Shown here: piece after piece, positions 40,401 to 49,784 of the stretch
How the letters are laid out: every line of letters starts with the position of its first letter
How positions within the stretch are numbered: position 1 is the first letter of the stretch
Source: Paenibacillus guangzhouensis
Lineage (GTDB): Bacteria > Bacillota > Bacilli > Paenibacillales > Paenibacillaceae
NCBI RefSeq assembly: GCF_009363075.1
Contig: NZ_CP045293.1
Location: forward strand, 3,534,001-3,598,000
Direction: 5' to 3'
DNA: 64,000 nucleotides
Notes under the pieces: model-generated
Databases searched by the model: none
What the model was told of the DNA's origin: nothing
The model's input: only the letters and a program-made list of their open reading frames with translations
Translations under genes and position numbers: made by a program

Positions 40401-42086
40401 TTATTTAGCCGATACGGATTTGTACCAATCGTTGACTTCTTTTGTGATTTGATCGCCGCCATTCGCCTTCCAGCTCGTAACGAATTGATCAAATGCATCG
40501 ACTGGCAATTTACCGTAGATAATTTTATTGAACGTCTCCATCTCGGATTGACGCAGCAGGTTCCACTTCGAGATCATTGTAGGTGTTGCTGCACCTGTGA
40601 AATAGTTCTGCTTGCGGATATCCATTTGCGACATAACAACTTTCGCTGCATACCAGTTCTCTGGCTTACGGAATTCAGCTGTCTGCTTCTCGTAAGGTGT
40701 CTCAGGCTTCTGGCCGTCTGCGAGCTTCACGAGTGTCTTCATGTATAGATCCGGAATGCGTGCAGGGCCTGTAATGAATGGGAAGCTGTTGTTGAAATCC
40801 TTGATTTTATCTTTGCTGCTCGTTGGTTGACCATCGACGACATCCCAGTCATAGCCTTTGGCAAAACCGTACTCATACGGGCTGCCAGCCTTCGGATTCG
40901 CAAGGTTATCAAGCAAATAGTTGTAGTAGAGAATGATCGCTTCTGGATGCTTCGCATCTTTGTTGATCATGATACTGCTGTTCACGCCGGAGTTCTGCCA
41001 TTTCGTTCCCATCAATCCATCTGGACCGGCAGGTACAGGATAAGCTTTGAATTTCGAACCCTTCACGTTCTTAAGTAAGTCTGGAGCCGGCCAGTCTGGA
41101 ACCCAGTTCGCGCCTGGCAAGATGCCCGCTGCGCCTTTCGTCCAGATTTCAGCGGATTTACCTTCATCCCATAATGCCGCATCGACGTGGATATATCCTT
41201 TATCCATCCATTCTTTTAGTTTCGCGAGTGCTTGCTTCGCACCTGGGTGAATCGATCCGTAGACCAAATTACCGTCCGCATCTTTATTCCACTGCTCTTC
41301 AATCGTACCGTATGCCCCGAATAGCCAGTCCAGGGAGCCCATCCATGTGTTTGTGTTATTCTTGAGCGACACAGCGAGTGGATAGACATCCTTCGCAGGC
41401 AAGCCGTCTGGGTTCTGATTCTTGAACTTATCCATAATGTTCTCAAGGTCCGCGATCGTCTTCGGCGCTTGCAGATTCAGCTTCTCCATCCAGTCTTCGC
41501 GGAGCCATAAGATCGTATCATCATTATCGGTATATTCCATGATTGGCAGGTTGTACTTCTTGCCGTCTCGTGTGAATGGGTACCATAATTCTGGATTCTG
41601 CTCCGTATGTTCTTTCCAAGTCTTATTCGCATATTTATCGAACAGCTCATCGATTGCAATGAATTGCCCGGAATCGATCAATTGGTTCGTTAAGACTGGG
41701 TCTGTCGGAACAGGGACGAAATCCGGCAGCTTCTCACCGGAAGTGATTGCTAGCTGCAGCTTCTGACGGTATTGCGCGTCGCCAGCAGGATACCATGTAT
41801 CTTTATATTTAATACCGAAAGTCTCAAGCATCCAGCGATCGTGTACGTTGTTCTCTTTCGTGTCGCCTTTTGTATAGGTTTTCGGCATTAAGCTCGTACT
41901 GATCTCAATCGGTGGATCATATTTCCCTTTTGCAAATGCTTCATCTGCGGCGGAGACGGTTGTTGTGTCGGCTGGCTTCTCTGCTGCCTTCTCCGTACTG
42001 CCGGTGTCAGATTTGCCGCCGCAAGCCGCGATCACGAGCAGCGATGAAACCGTAAGAAGCAGCAATGATTTTCTGAATTTTCCCAT
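40401..42086 (-). CDS. Extracellular sugar-binding lipoprotein (second Lpl-type system)
   Basis: 561 residues; ATG with AGGGGGA upstream. Lipobox VIAAC with Cys22, then a Lpl-type binding protein of the usual large size, ending WKANGGDQITKEVNDWYKSVSAK. It is the last gene behind the YesM and YesN genes in the same direction (85 nt after yesN) and probably serves the divergently encoded permeases at 45845-47683. Clear homologue of the protein at 32841 but different in sequence, so the two systems likely see different sugars. Confidence 0.95.
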   Translation of the reverse strand: MGKFRKSLLLLTVSSLLVIAACGGKSDTGSTEKAAEKPADTTTVSAADEAFAKGKYDPPIEISTSLMPKTYTKGDTKENNVHDRWMLETFGIKYKDTWYPAGDAQYRQKLQLAITSGEKLPDFVPVPTDPVLTNQLIDSGQFIAIDELFDKYANKTWKEHTEQNPELWYPFTRDGKKYNLPIMEYTDNDDTILWLREDWMEKLNLQAPKTIADLENIMDKFKNQNPDGLPAKDVYPLAVSLKNNTNTWMGSLDWLFGAYGTIEEQWNKDADGNLVYGSIHPGAKQALAKLKEWMDKGYIHVDAALWDEGKSAEIWTKGAAGILPGANWVPDWPAPDLLKNVKGSKFKAYPVPAGPDGLMGTKWQNSGVNSSIMINKDAKHPEAIILYYNYLLDNLANPKAGSPYEYGFAKGYDWDVVDGQPTSSKDKIKDFNNSFPFITGPARIPDLYMKTLVKLADGQKPETPYEKQTAEFRKPENWYAAKVVMSQMDIRKQNYFTGAATPTMISKWNLLRQSEMETFNKIIYGKLPVDAFDQFVTSWKANGGDQITKEVNDWYKSVSAK

Positions 42087-42171
42087 TCTGTATTCCCCCT
42101 ACTGTGTAAGATAGCTACATCTGTAACTTTACCAACGGACCAGGAGGACATCTATATGACTTTGTTAGTTT

Positions 42172-43800
42172 TCATAGGACTCTATCATGTGTTTCATGAC
42201 CGTCCCGATATTCCTGCGGTGTCACACCGAACTGACGCTTGAACACTTTAATGAAATACGCCGGATCCAAATAACCGATTTCCTGGCTGATTTCATAGAT
42301 TTTCTTATCCGTTGTTTTTAACTTGTGACACGCCCGTTCCATCCGAAGTCTTGATACATAATCACTAATGCCTTCCCCGGTCTCCATTTTATAAATTTTG
42401 GACAAATGCGTCGGATGCAGGTTCACGTGATCCGCAAGCGCACGAAGGGAGACGTCTAGATGCAGATTTTTCTCCGCAAAAGCTTGCAGCTTCGACACAT
42501 ATGTCGACCGACTGTCCGATGCATGGTCGGAATTCGCTTCCTGAAGCTTCGCAAGCACCCGAAGCGACCAATTGCGCAGCTTGCTGATCGTCGAGAACGC
42601 CTCGCCGTTCTGCATCGACTCCATGTCCGCCCCAATGAGCCGCGTCAAGCTCTGTCCGTTCCGGTGCGCCAAGTACGTGAAGGAGGACCCGATGACGAAT
42701 CCTGCTTCCATACAGTGCTCCAGCGATTCCGCCCAGTTACGGTCCAGCTCCGCACATACTGCGCCGATCTTCTCTCTTGCAGCTTCCCATCGCCCCGCTT
42801 CCAACAAATTCATGAAAGAGGGGGGCATGTAGAGCGCATCTAACGGCCGTTGGGAGAGACTCTGATCGACATCCCCAGCGCGTGTGACGAATTCACGTTC
42901 ATCCCCAACGATTTGCCGGAAATAGGACGTTGCCTGCAAATATCGCTCAGGCAGCTGCTGCGGAAACTGGAATCCTTCGGTCATGACGATCGAAATCGAT
43001 GCTCTCAGGAACTGTTTGACTTTATTTTGCAGCTGCATGGCGAGCTTCTCGAGCTTCGACCCGCGCCCCGACACAACGGTATTGCCTTTAAACTGAAGTA
43101 CAAAAGCAAGGTAACCGTGCTCCTCCTTCACGCCCCACACCTCGCAAGATTCGCCGAGGATCTCCTGCGTCATATTCATCATGGCATATTCTAACAACTG
43201 CAGCCCCATCTTCTTGGTGAAATCAGATGCCTCTTCAATACGAACAAGTAACAACACCGCCTCGCCTTCATGAAAAGGCAGCAGGTAATTCTCCAGTTTG
43301 CGCTCCCATTCCTCATCTGCCATCGGTTGACCTCGAAATGCATCGAGTAGCAGCTGTCCTTGCAGCAGCGGCAGGTTCTCGCGGATCGTATGCACCGTCC
43401 GCTCAATGGAGCTAATCTGCTCCCATTCCCGGTTCAGCTGATCAATCGCAATCCGCACAGCGCCGAATAATTCCTCGTCTGTGGGCGGTTTGAGCAGATA
43501 ATCGATCGCTTGATTCTGGAGTGCCTTCTTCGTAAATTCAAAGTCCGAGTGACCGGATAGAATTATACACTTGATCCGCCGATCCACGGTTCGGACACGC
43601 TCGATCAGTTCGAGCCCCGTCATCTCCGGCATAATAATGTCTGATATGACGATATCGATGGGATTTGTCTCTATAATCTGCAACGCTTCTTGAGCGGAAT
43701 ACGCTCGATGGACTTGCTCAATGCCCAGCGTATGCCAAGGTTTGAACATGGATAAATTATCTACCCAATGCGCTTCATCGTCTACAATGATCATCTGCAT
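42172..43800 (-). CDS. YesN-type response regulator (receiver + AraC HTH), second copy
   Basis: 542 residues; ATG at 43800 with AAAGGAG, overlapping the end region of the kinase gene (next stop at 43802). Receiver at about 1-118 (MIIVDDEAHWVD; phosphoacceptor in DIVISDIIMPEMTG) and AraC double HTH at about 435-535 (HLDVSLRALADHVNLHPTHLSKIYKMETG, then KKIYEISQEIGYLDPAYFIKVFKRQFGVTPQEYR). Cognate of the YesM kinase immediately upstream; expected to activate the uptake genes on both sides. Confidence 0.95.
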   Translation of the reverse strand: MQMIIVDDEAHWVDNLSMFKPWHTLGIEQVHRAYSAQEALQIIETNPIDIVISDIIMPEMTGLELIERVRTVDRRIKCIILSGHSDFEFTKKALQNQAIDYLLKPPTDEELFGAVRIAIDQLNREWEQISSIERTVHTIRENLPLLQGQLLLDAFRGQPMADEEWERKLENYLLPFHEGEAVLLLVRIEEASDFTKKMGLQLLEYAMMNMTQEILGESCEVWGVKEEHGYLAFVLQFKGNTVVSGRGSKLEKLAMQLQNKVKQFLRASISIVMTEGFQFPQQLPERYLQATSYFRQIVGDEREFVTRAGDVDQSLSQRPLDALYMPPSFMNLLEAGRWEAAREKIGAVCAELDRNWAESLEHCMEAGFVIGSSFTYLAHRNGQSLTRLIGADMESMQNGEAFSTISKLRNWSLRVLAKLQEANSDHASDSRSTYVSKLQAFAEKNLHLDVSLRALADHVNLHPTHLSKIYKMETGEGISDYVSRLRMERACHKLKTTDKKIYEISQEIGYLDPAYFIKVFKRQFGVTPQEYRDGHETHDRVL

Positions 43801-43801
43801 G

Positions 43802-45631
43802 CTAGTTATCTCCTTTATCGGCTATCCTCAGACGTTGCTGTTCATCTGGAGGCAGCTCCCATTGTATCACCGTTCGAAACCCTCCAAGAGGGGATTTGGT
43901 AAAATGCAAGAATGACGATCCGCCAAATTGATGGATGATCCGCTGATTGGTGTTCCATAATCCGCAGCCCATCTCCTCTTGGAGCGGCTCCATCATTTTA
44001 CGATTCAAGGCTTCCTCCGCTTCCGGCGTCATGCCTGGCCCGTCATCATCCACATAGATGGTGCAATATTGCGCCGTGAATTCGCCTGTGATTCGAATGG
44101 CACCGGAAGAGTAGGTTTTGCCGATGCCGTGAATAACGGCGTTCTCCACGATCGGTTGCAATAGCAGACGCGGAACCTGCTGTGTAAGCATCGGTTCGGG
44201 AAGCTCGATTTGATAATCGATTCGCCCATTCCTTAGCTTCTGAATGTCCAAATAGTTCACGAGCAGCTTCACTTCTTCGCTCAGCGTCGCCGTCTCCTTC
44301 TCCATCCGGGTCGTATATCGATAATAGGCACTAAGGTTGTGCGCCATCGATACGACGGCTTCCTCTTCTTTCATTTGAGCCATATTAATAATATAGCCTA
44401 GACAATTATAGAGAAAATGCGGGTTAATCTGCGCTTGCAGCTGCTTGAGCGTCGCTTCCCGGGCTCGCAGCTTCTCGTTCAGCACATTTTCGATTAAATC
44501 TTGAATTTGACGCGACATCTCATTAAATCGATGGAACAAGAAAGAGAATTCATTGCTCTCCTTCGAGTAGATGCGCACCGTGAAATCCCCCCGCTTTACA
44601 CGCTGCAATCCACCAATCAGCTGCTTGATCGGACGCTGCACATTGCGGTATAGCAGAATGGAGGCCGTAATCCCCACAACAAATAACAGTACCATCGTCA
44701 GGTAGAATAGATTACGACTATACGAAATGGGACCAAGCACCTGTTCAAGCGCCACGACATCAACCAGATGCCAGTTGAGATTGGGCGACCTAATCGAATT
44801 CAGTAGATAGGATTTGCCGTCGAGCTGGATCACTTGTTGATCTGTATCCTCAAGCGTCATCTCGTCCAAGACCGGGATGAGCTCTTGAATCATCTTATGA
44901 TTTGCTGTCCGGTTCAAGATTGGTGCTTCACCTTTATGGTAGAACAAAGTCTCACGCTGCCCGCCAGCTTTATAAGAATCTAGCATATTTTGAATGTTCT
45001 CATTGCTGAAGCTCGCCTCGATGACCAGGCTGCTGCCGCGTATGACGCCTTGCTGACCGAAATTGTCAGTATAGAGCCAATAGAACGCTTTGGGATCACC
45101 CGCTTCGGGTGACTGTCCGTGTCGATATTCCCAATTGTTGCTCACATTCTCCAAGAGATATGCATTGTCATATTTGTTATTATTGCTGAAGTTCGAGATT
45201 AAATCTTGGTTCTGCTGCGAATAAACGGTATATCTCGCCGGCCAAATATTGATGAGCCCCGACTGCAGCACCATTTTCTCCTGCACGGTATACCGCGTCT
45301 GCATGCGGTCATACCGATCTCCCCAGATCTGCAGCCCATTAAATGTCTTCACGTTAGGATCCTTCGAGAAGGAGACGGTGAAATCCATCATTTGCTTCAC
45401 ACGCGATTCGATCTGGCCTGATAGGAAGGTAAGCTGCCTTGTATTCGACATTTGGAGTTCCTTACTCACGACATTCAGCGCCACATCATTCGAATACGAA
45501 TACATCAGAATAATCGGGATGAACAGAATCAATAGCAACAAGTTCATTTTCGCGAACAAGCTCTTCCTCGTGCCGAACAACCTTCTCCTGATGAAATCTA
45601 TCCCTCTATGCCATCCCACACGCAGATCCAT
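43802..45631 (-). CDS. YesM-type sensor histidine kinase, second copy
   Basis: 609 residues from the ATG at 45631 with AAGGGGG upstream; an ATG seven codons earlier overlaps that site. TM1 at about 31-52, large extracellular domain, TM2 at about 312-334 (FYLTMVLLFVVGITASILLY), HAMP, QINPHFLYNCLGYIINMAQ, and HATPase_c with ENAVIHGIG and DDDGPGMTPE. It should sense an extracellular glycan or binding-protein complex. Its stop is 2 nt before the YesN gene start, so the two are translationally linked. Confidence 0.95.
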   Translation of the reverse strand: MDLRVGWHRGIDFIRRRLFGTRKSLFAKMNLLLLILFIPIILMYSYSNDVALNVVSKELQMSNTRQLTFLSGQIESRVKQMMDFTVSFSKDPNVKTFNGLQIWGDRYDRMQTRYTVQEKMVLQSGLINIWPARYTVYSQQNQDLISNFSNNNKYDNAYLLENVSNNWEYRHGQSPEAGDPKAFYWLYTDNFGQQGVIRGSSLVIEASFSNENIQNMLDSYKAGGQRETLFYHKGEAPILNRTANHKMIQELIPVLDEMTLEDTDQQVIQLDGKSYLLNSIRSPNLNWHLVDVVALEQVLGPISYSRNLFYLTMVLLFVVGITASILLYRNVQRPIKQLIGGLQRVKRGDFTVRIYSKESNEFSFLFHRFNEMSRQIQDLIENVLNEKLRAREATLKQLQAQINPHFLYNCLGYIINMAQMKEEEAVVSMAHNLSAYYRYTTRMEKETATLSEEVKLLVNYLDIQKLRNGRIDYQIELPEPMLTQQVPRLLLQPIVENAVIHGIGKTYSSGAIRITGEFTAQYCTIYVDDDGPGMTPEAEEALNRKMMEPLQEEMGCGLWNTNQRIIHQFGGSSFLHFTKSPLGGFRTVIQWELPPDEQQRLRIADKGDN

Positions 45632-45844
45632 GCTTGAATCCCCCTTATTCATTATCCCGTAGTGCGCTGAATCTTTAGTCTTCGCTCATCATGCTAACAA
45701 AACCCTATCGAGCCTAACATTGTCATATAGTCTCGCGACATCGCCGCTTGCTACTATTAATAGCAGAGATCTACTTTTTGCACAATTTTATTTTTTTATA
45801 GGTCTCAACTCTTTAAATACGAAATTACGAAACGGGAGAGCGCC

Positions 45845-46795
45845 ATGGAAATGAATACGACGCAACAAAGAACCCTGAACACCGGCAGTCAAAGATTGAC
45901 AAAAAGCCGCAACAAGTCCACTTGGATCCTGCATCTCATGGTCTTGCCTGCGGTCATTCTCGCTTTTATCTTCTCTTATCTTCCAATGTCGGGCATTATT
46001 ATGGCATTTCAAGATTATAAAGCCGCCCTGGGCATTACAGGCTCCCCATGGGTAGGACTCAAGCACTTCCAGTACATGTTCCAGAACGAATATTTCTTGC
46101 AGATTACATGGAATACGCTATTCTTCGCCTGTTCCAAAATCATCATGAACTTGGTTATCCCGTTTATATTCGCCTTGCTGCTTAACGAAGTGCGTCATAT
46201 GGGATTCAAACGGTCCATCCAGACTTTTGTCTACCTGCCTCACTTCTTGTCCTGGGTCACGCTCGGCGGGATTCTGATCGACATGCTCGCGCAAACCGGG
46301 ATCATCAATCAGTTCTTAACATCCGTCTTCGGAATCAAGCCGATTTTCTTCCTTGGTGACGGCAACTGGTTCCGGTTCACAATCATTTTCAGTGACGTAT
46401 GGAAAGAATTCGGCTTCAACACGATTATCTTCCTGGCGGCGCTCGCAGGCATTAATCCTGCACTGTACGAGGCGGCTGAGGTCGATGGGGCTGGGCGATT
46501 TAAGCAAACGTTGTACATTACGATCCCTTCGCTTATTCCGATTACGATCGTCGTTGCGACACTCGCGCTCGGCAATGTTTTGAACGCCAACTTCGACCAG
46601 ATCTTCAACCTATATAACCCGCTGATCTACCAACAAGGCGATATTATCGATACGTTCGTCTATCGTGAGGGTCTGCTGACAGGGCAATTCAGCTTCGCAA
46701 CCGCCGTCAGTTTGTTCAAATCCGTCATTAGTTTAGTCTTAATCGTGATCTCGTATCGACTTGCTTATAAATTCGCAGGGTATCGGATTTTCTAG
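45845..46795 (+). CDS. Sugar ABC transporter permease, LplB type (second system)
   Basis: 316 residues; ATG with GGGAGA upstream. Six helices, SYLPMSGIIMAFQDY, TFVYLPHFLSWVTL and the EAA loop LYEAAEVDGAGRFKQTLYITIPSL. About 65% similar by eye to the permease at 31867. It is divergent from the YesM gene with a 213-nt shared control region, and is followed by the LplC-type gene after 15 nt. Confidence 0.95.
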   Translation: MEMNTTQQRTLNTGSQRLTKSRNKSTWILHLMVLPAVILAFIFSYLPMSGIIMAFQDYKAALGITGSPWVGLKHFQYMFQNEYFLQITWNTLFFACSKIIMNLVIPFIFALLLNEVRHMGFKRSIQTFVYLPHFLSWVTLGGILIDMLAQTGIINQFLTSVFGIKPIFFLGDGNWFRFTIIFSDVWKEFGFNTIIFLAALAGINPALYEAAEVDGAGRFKQTLYITIPSLIPITIVVATLALGNVLNANFDQIFNLYNPLIYQQGDIIDTFVYREGLLTGQFSFATAVSLFKSVISLVLIVISYRLAYKFAGYRIF

Positions 46796-46810
46796 AAAGG
46801 GTGACATCCA

Positions 46811-47683
46811 ATGTATCACAAAACGCTGCCTTACCGAATCTTCTCCATCATTAATTATACTTTCTTGGCTATTGTCGCCATTCTCTGCTTGCTTCCGATG
46901 CTTCACTTGTTAATGGTATCCTTCAGCTCGCAAGCGCCAGCCAACGCTGGTCTCGTCAAGTTCTGGCCGATCGGGTTCACGCTCGAAGCGTATGCCAAAA
47001 CGTTCGATAATGCCAACTTCTTGTCATCCTTATGGGTGTCCGTTGAACGTACCGTGCTTGGAACGGCACTTGCGATGGTCGTTAATACGGCGGCTGCTTA
47101 TGCCTTGTCCAAAGAATCGCGTACGTTCCGCGCACGCAATATCTACCTCTGGTATTTCGTCGTTACGATGTTGTTCAGCGGCGGTCTTATTCCAGGTTAT
47201 ATCTTAATCCTGAAACTTGGACTTATGAATACACTAGCAGCGCTCATTCTTCCAGGTCTCGTAACGGTCTATAACATTATCCTGCTGCTGAATTTCTTCC
47301 GCAATGTCCCGAAAGATCTGGAAGAAGCTGCATTTATCGATGGCGCTGGTTATTTACGGACGTTCATTTCCGTCTATCTTCCTATCTCGCTTCCAGCCAT
47401 TGCAACCGTCTCGTTGTTCATCATGGTAGGTCATTGGAATGCTTATTTTGATGGACTCATCTACATTAAAGAATCCGAGAAGCTGCCTCTTGCGAGCTTC
47501 ATGCAGACGATCATCGTGCAAGCAGACATGACCAAGTTCGACCCAACGGTCGTCCAGAACTTGTCGCAGCGTACGATTCGGGCTTCCCAGATCTTTATCG
47601 GCGCGTTACCGATCTTGCTGGTCTATCCATTCCTGCAGCGCTATTTCGTCAAGGGGATCGTGATTGGGGCCGTCAAAGAATAG
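46811..47683 (+). CDS. Sugar ABC transporter permease, LplC type (second system)
   Basis: 290 residues; ATG with AAAGGGTG upstream. Six helices, EAA loop LEEAAFIDGAGYLRTFISVYLPISLPAIATVSLFIMVGHWNAYFDG and the common C-terminus PFLQRYFVKGIVIGAVKE. Partner of the LplB-type permease 15 nt upstream. No ATPase gene in the cluster; a shared MsmX-type ATPase is the likely engine. Confidence 0.95.
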   Translation: MYHKTLPYRIFSIINYTFLAIVAILCLLPMLHLLMVSFSSQAPANAGLVKFWPIGFTLEAYAKTFDNANFLSSLWVSVERTVLGTALAMVVNTAAAYALSKESRTFRARNIYLWYFVVTMLFSGGLIPGYILILKLGLMNTLAALILPGLVTVYNIILLLNFFRNVPKDLEEAAFIDGAGYLRTFISVYLPISLPAIATVSLFIMVGHWNAYFDGLIYIKESEKLPLASFMQTIIVQADMTKFDPTVVQNLSQRTIRASQIFIGALPILLVYPFLQRYFVKGIVIGAVKE

Positions 47684-47729
47684 GGGAATCTATCAATAAT
47701 AAGAAACACCTCTCCAATTATCGCGAAAA

Positions 47730-47798
47730 GAAGCATTCATCCATTCTTTCCCGGCAGGTTTGCTTTTGCCGTAAATGGGAAAAATAGATGAATGCTTC
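47730..47798. repeat. Hairpin with perfect 12-bp arms upstream of the SOD gene
   Basis: GAAGCATTCATC (47730-47741) is the exact reverse complement of 47787-47798. Inner bases TTTCCC and GGGAAA also pair. It lies after the lplC-type stop; on the minus strand it ends in CTTTTC, on the plus strand no T-run follows. Its right arm ends 20 nt before the ribosome binding site of the SOD gene. Confidence 0.7.
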
Positions 47799-47832
47799 GT
47801 GCATAAGAGTGATCAATTGGAGGCGTTTGACA

Positions 47833-48402
47833 TTGAAATGGCGTAACATATCTTGGGTATGGCTTGCTGGAGGGATGGTCCTTGCACTTACGGGCTGTGA
47901 TACACAGCCAACCGCAATCCTTGCTTCGACAGCCCATGATCCCTCAATGAATGTACAACCTGTCACATCCGATATTGTGAATAGCAAAGGTAAAAAAATC
48001 GGGACGGCGACATTCACGCAGCTGGCCAAAGGGGTGCAAATTGATGTATCTGCATCCGGACTCAAAAAAGGGTTGCATGGCATCCATATTCACGAAATGG
48101 GTAAATGCGAAGCGCCGGACTTCAAGACAGCCGGCGGGCATTTTAACCCAACGAGCAGAGAGCATGGCTTCAACAATCCGAATGGGGAGCACGCTGGAGA
48201 TCTGGCGAACCTCGTGGTCGGTTCGCACGGCAAAGGCGAAGTGCAGTTCGTGAATACATCGGTGACGCTGCGGAAAGGCGAACCGAACTCCTTGCTCAAG
48301 GACGGCGGAACCTCACTTGTCATCCACACAGATCCCGATGACATGCATACGAATCCTGCCGGCAACTCCGGCGATCGGATTGGCTGTGCTGTCATTCAGT
48401 AA
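47833..48402 (+). CDS. Cu,Zn superoxide dismutase family lipoprotein
   Basis: 189 residues from the TTG at 47833, 9 nt after GGAGG (47819-47823). The lipobox LALTGC gives Cys22, so it is anchored outside the membrane. Ligands: His85 and His87 (GIHIHE), His103 (GGHFNP), His111 (EHG), His120 and Asp123 (HAGDL), His165 (VIHTDP). Cys92 and Cys185 can form the family disulfide. All copper and zinc ligands are present, whereas the YojM protein of Bacillus subtilis is known to lack two copper ligands. It should therefore be an active enzyme against external superoxide. Confidence 0.9.
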   Translation: MKWRNISWVWLAGGMVLALTGCDTQPTAILASTAHDPSMNVQPVTSDIVNSKGKKIGTATFTQLAKGVQIDVSASGLKKGLHGIHIHEMGKCEAPDFKTAGGHFNPTSREHGFNNPNGEHAGDLANLVVGSHGKGEVQFVNTSVTLRKGEPNSLLKDGGTSLVIHTDPDDMHTNPAGNSGDRIGCAVIQ

Positions 48403-48414
48403 CAACCAATCATT

Positions 48415-48457
48415 AGCCCCTTGAAGCACCTAACTCTGGTGCTTCAGGGGGCTTTTA
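48415..48457 (+). terminator. Terminator of the SOD gene
   Basis: AGCCCC-TGAAGCACC pairs with GGTGCTTCA-GGGGCT around a 7-nt loop, then TTTT. The last codons of the convergent MFS gene lie inside it. Confidence 0.85.
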
Positions 48458-49623
48458 CTTATGATCTGCTTCTCACGCAGCAAGATGATCGACATCAGTA
48501 TGAGCGAGGTAACCACAAGTGCTGCTGGAATCATGAATATCGCAGGTTGGTAGCCCGGAACAAGAAAAGGCAAAATATAACCAACTAAGGATGCCGTCTG
48601 CGATAAGAAAACATACAGACTGGATCCAAAGCCGACTCGCGTATGGAACATCCGCTGGACATAACCCATCGCCACGCCGTATAAGACAGACACAAAGAAG
48701 GAATATAACGGCTGGACCATAAAGAAAATGACAAGCGAGGGAGATAGCGCATACGTCGTATATACGATAAGCGCGCACAAACTGGCGATAAATATCACCT
48801 TTTTGCTGCCATATCTCGCTGCCCAATATCCTGCTAATGTCATGAATAGCAGCTCGAATATCGCCTGCGCACTCCATAGATAAGACATTAACTGCGGCTC
48901 CTTGAATTTCTGAACGACAACGAGCGGTAAATATAGTCCGCGCAGCGCATCCCCGCAAGAGAGCAGCAAGAGCGCAATTAGCATGATGATCGAGAGCGGT
49001 TCCCCCGTACTCTTCTGGGAAGTCGAACCCACATCTTCTTCTCGGAACAGGAGCAGCAAGGCTAATAATAAGACATAACCGAGTAAATTCCCCCATAGGA
49101 TTCCTATAAAATCAGCGAATAAATAGACATTCGCTCCGACGAGCAGACCCGTAAAGAACCCTACACTATATGTCGTCCGAAGCCAAATCTGAGCCATCTC
49201 AAAAAAATCAGCCGCATGCTTCATGAAGTGATTCCGTGCCATTGCAAAGAGCTGACCCATAATGAGTCCCGAAGGCGCGACAATAAAGATCATACCAGCC
49301 AAAGCCCAGCTATAATCCGCGGCTTGCATATAAATCGTAAGTCCAACAATACATAGCATACTCGCGATAACGGGCAGCGTCTTCTTCCGCTTCATCCGAT
49401 CACTAATCAATCCTACCGCAATGGTCGTAATCATATTAAGTACAAGTGCGATCGAGAAAATAGAGGTAATCTCCCATTTACTAAGACCAATGCCATCCCG
49501 CATATAGACCGCATTCATTGGTGCAAGAATCCCCATGCCAATACCGTAGGCGAACATTCCGATAATTAACGGTTTCGCACCGCGAATGCGAAAGAATGCC
49601 AATAGATCAGCCCACCATTTCAT
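48430..49623 (-). CDS. MFS family transporter
   Basis: 397 residues; ATG with AAGGAG upstream. Twelve hydrophobic segments in two halves, with the loop 2-3 motif GLISDRMKRKKTLPVIASML and, in the second half, GYWAARYGSKKVIFIASL. MFS proton-coupled permease; the substrate cannot be named. The position next to the GH95/DUF5107 operon suggests a sugar or a glycan breakdown product. A strong minus-strand terminator lies only 34 nt before its start, so its expression probably depends on read-through or anti-termination. Confidence 0.85.
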   Translation of the reverse strand: MKWWADLLAFFRIRGAKPLIIGMFAYGIGMGILAPMNAVYMRDGIGLSKWEITSIFSIALVLNMITTIAVGLISDRMKRKKTLPVIASMLCIVGLTIYMQAADYSWALAGMIFIVAPSGLIMGQLFAMARNHFMKHAADFFEMAQIWLRTTYSVGFFTGLLVGANVYLFADFIGILWGNLLGYVLLLALLLLFREEDVGSTSQKSTGEPLSIIMLIALLLLSCGDALRGLYLPLVVVQKFKEPQLMSYLWSAQAIFELLFMTLAGYWAARYGSKKVIFIASLCALIVYTTYALSPSLVIFFMVQPLYSFFVSVLYGVAMGYVQRMFHTRVGFGSSLYVFLSQTASLVGYILPFLVPGYQPAIFMIPAALVVTSLILMSIILLREKQIISKSPLKHQS

Positions 49624-49656
49624 CTTACAGTCACGCTCCTTCCATGATCATGTCAC

Positions 49657-49683
49657 AAAAAGGCGCTTGATCGCTCAAGCGCC
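49657..49683 (-). terminator. Terminator in front of the MFS gene
   Basis: On the minus strand GGCGCTTGA pairs perfectly with TCAAGCGCC around GCGA and runs into five T. It ends a short unit that starts at the promoter at 49785-49813. Confidence 0.9.
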
Positions 49684-49778
49684 TGAAGTCTGGGCCTTCG
49701 TATGCCTACCCTTGATTGCGTGTGGATACTTCCGATCAATGACCGTCTCGAACACGATTGGTTCATTTTTCCACTTTC
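49657..49778 (-). ncRNA. Candidate short transcript (sRNA, leader or tiny gene) of about 120 nt
   Basis: The unit is bounded by a near-consensus promoter and a strong terminator, both on the minus strand, in the gap between DUF5107 and MFS genes. One frame inside ends KYPHAIKGRHTKAQTSGA with its TGA in the left terminator arm. Its only start is a GTG at 49755 (26 codons) without a good ribosome binding site. It may be a small RNA, an attenuated leader of the MFS gene, or a tiny gene. Confidence 0.5.
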
Positions 49779-49784
49779 GTATAG

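Noticed and set aside
45754-45763. CTATTAATAG palindrome between the divergent yesM and lplB genes
   Set aside because: Short and A+T-rich; could easily occur by chance and has no second copy.
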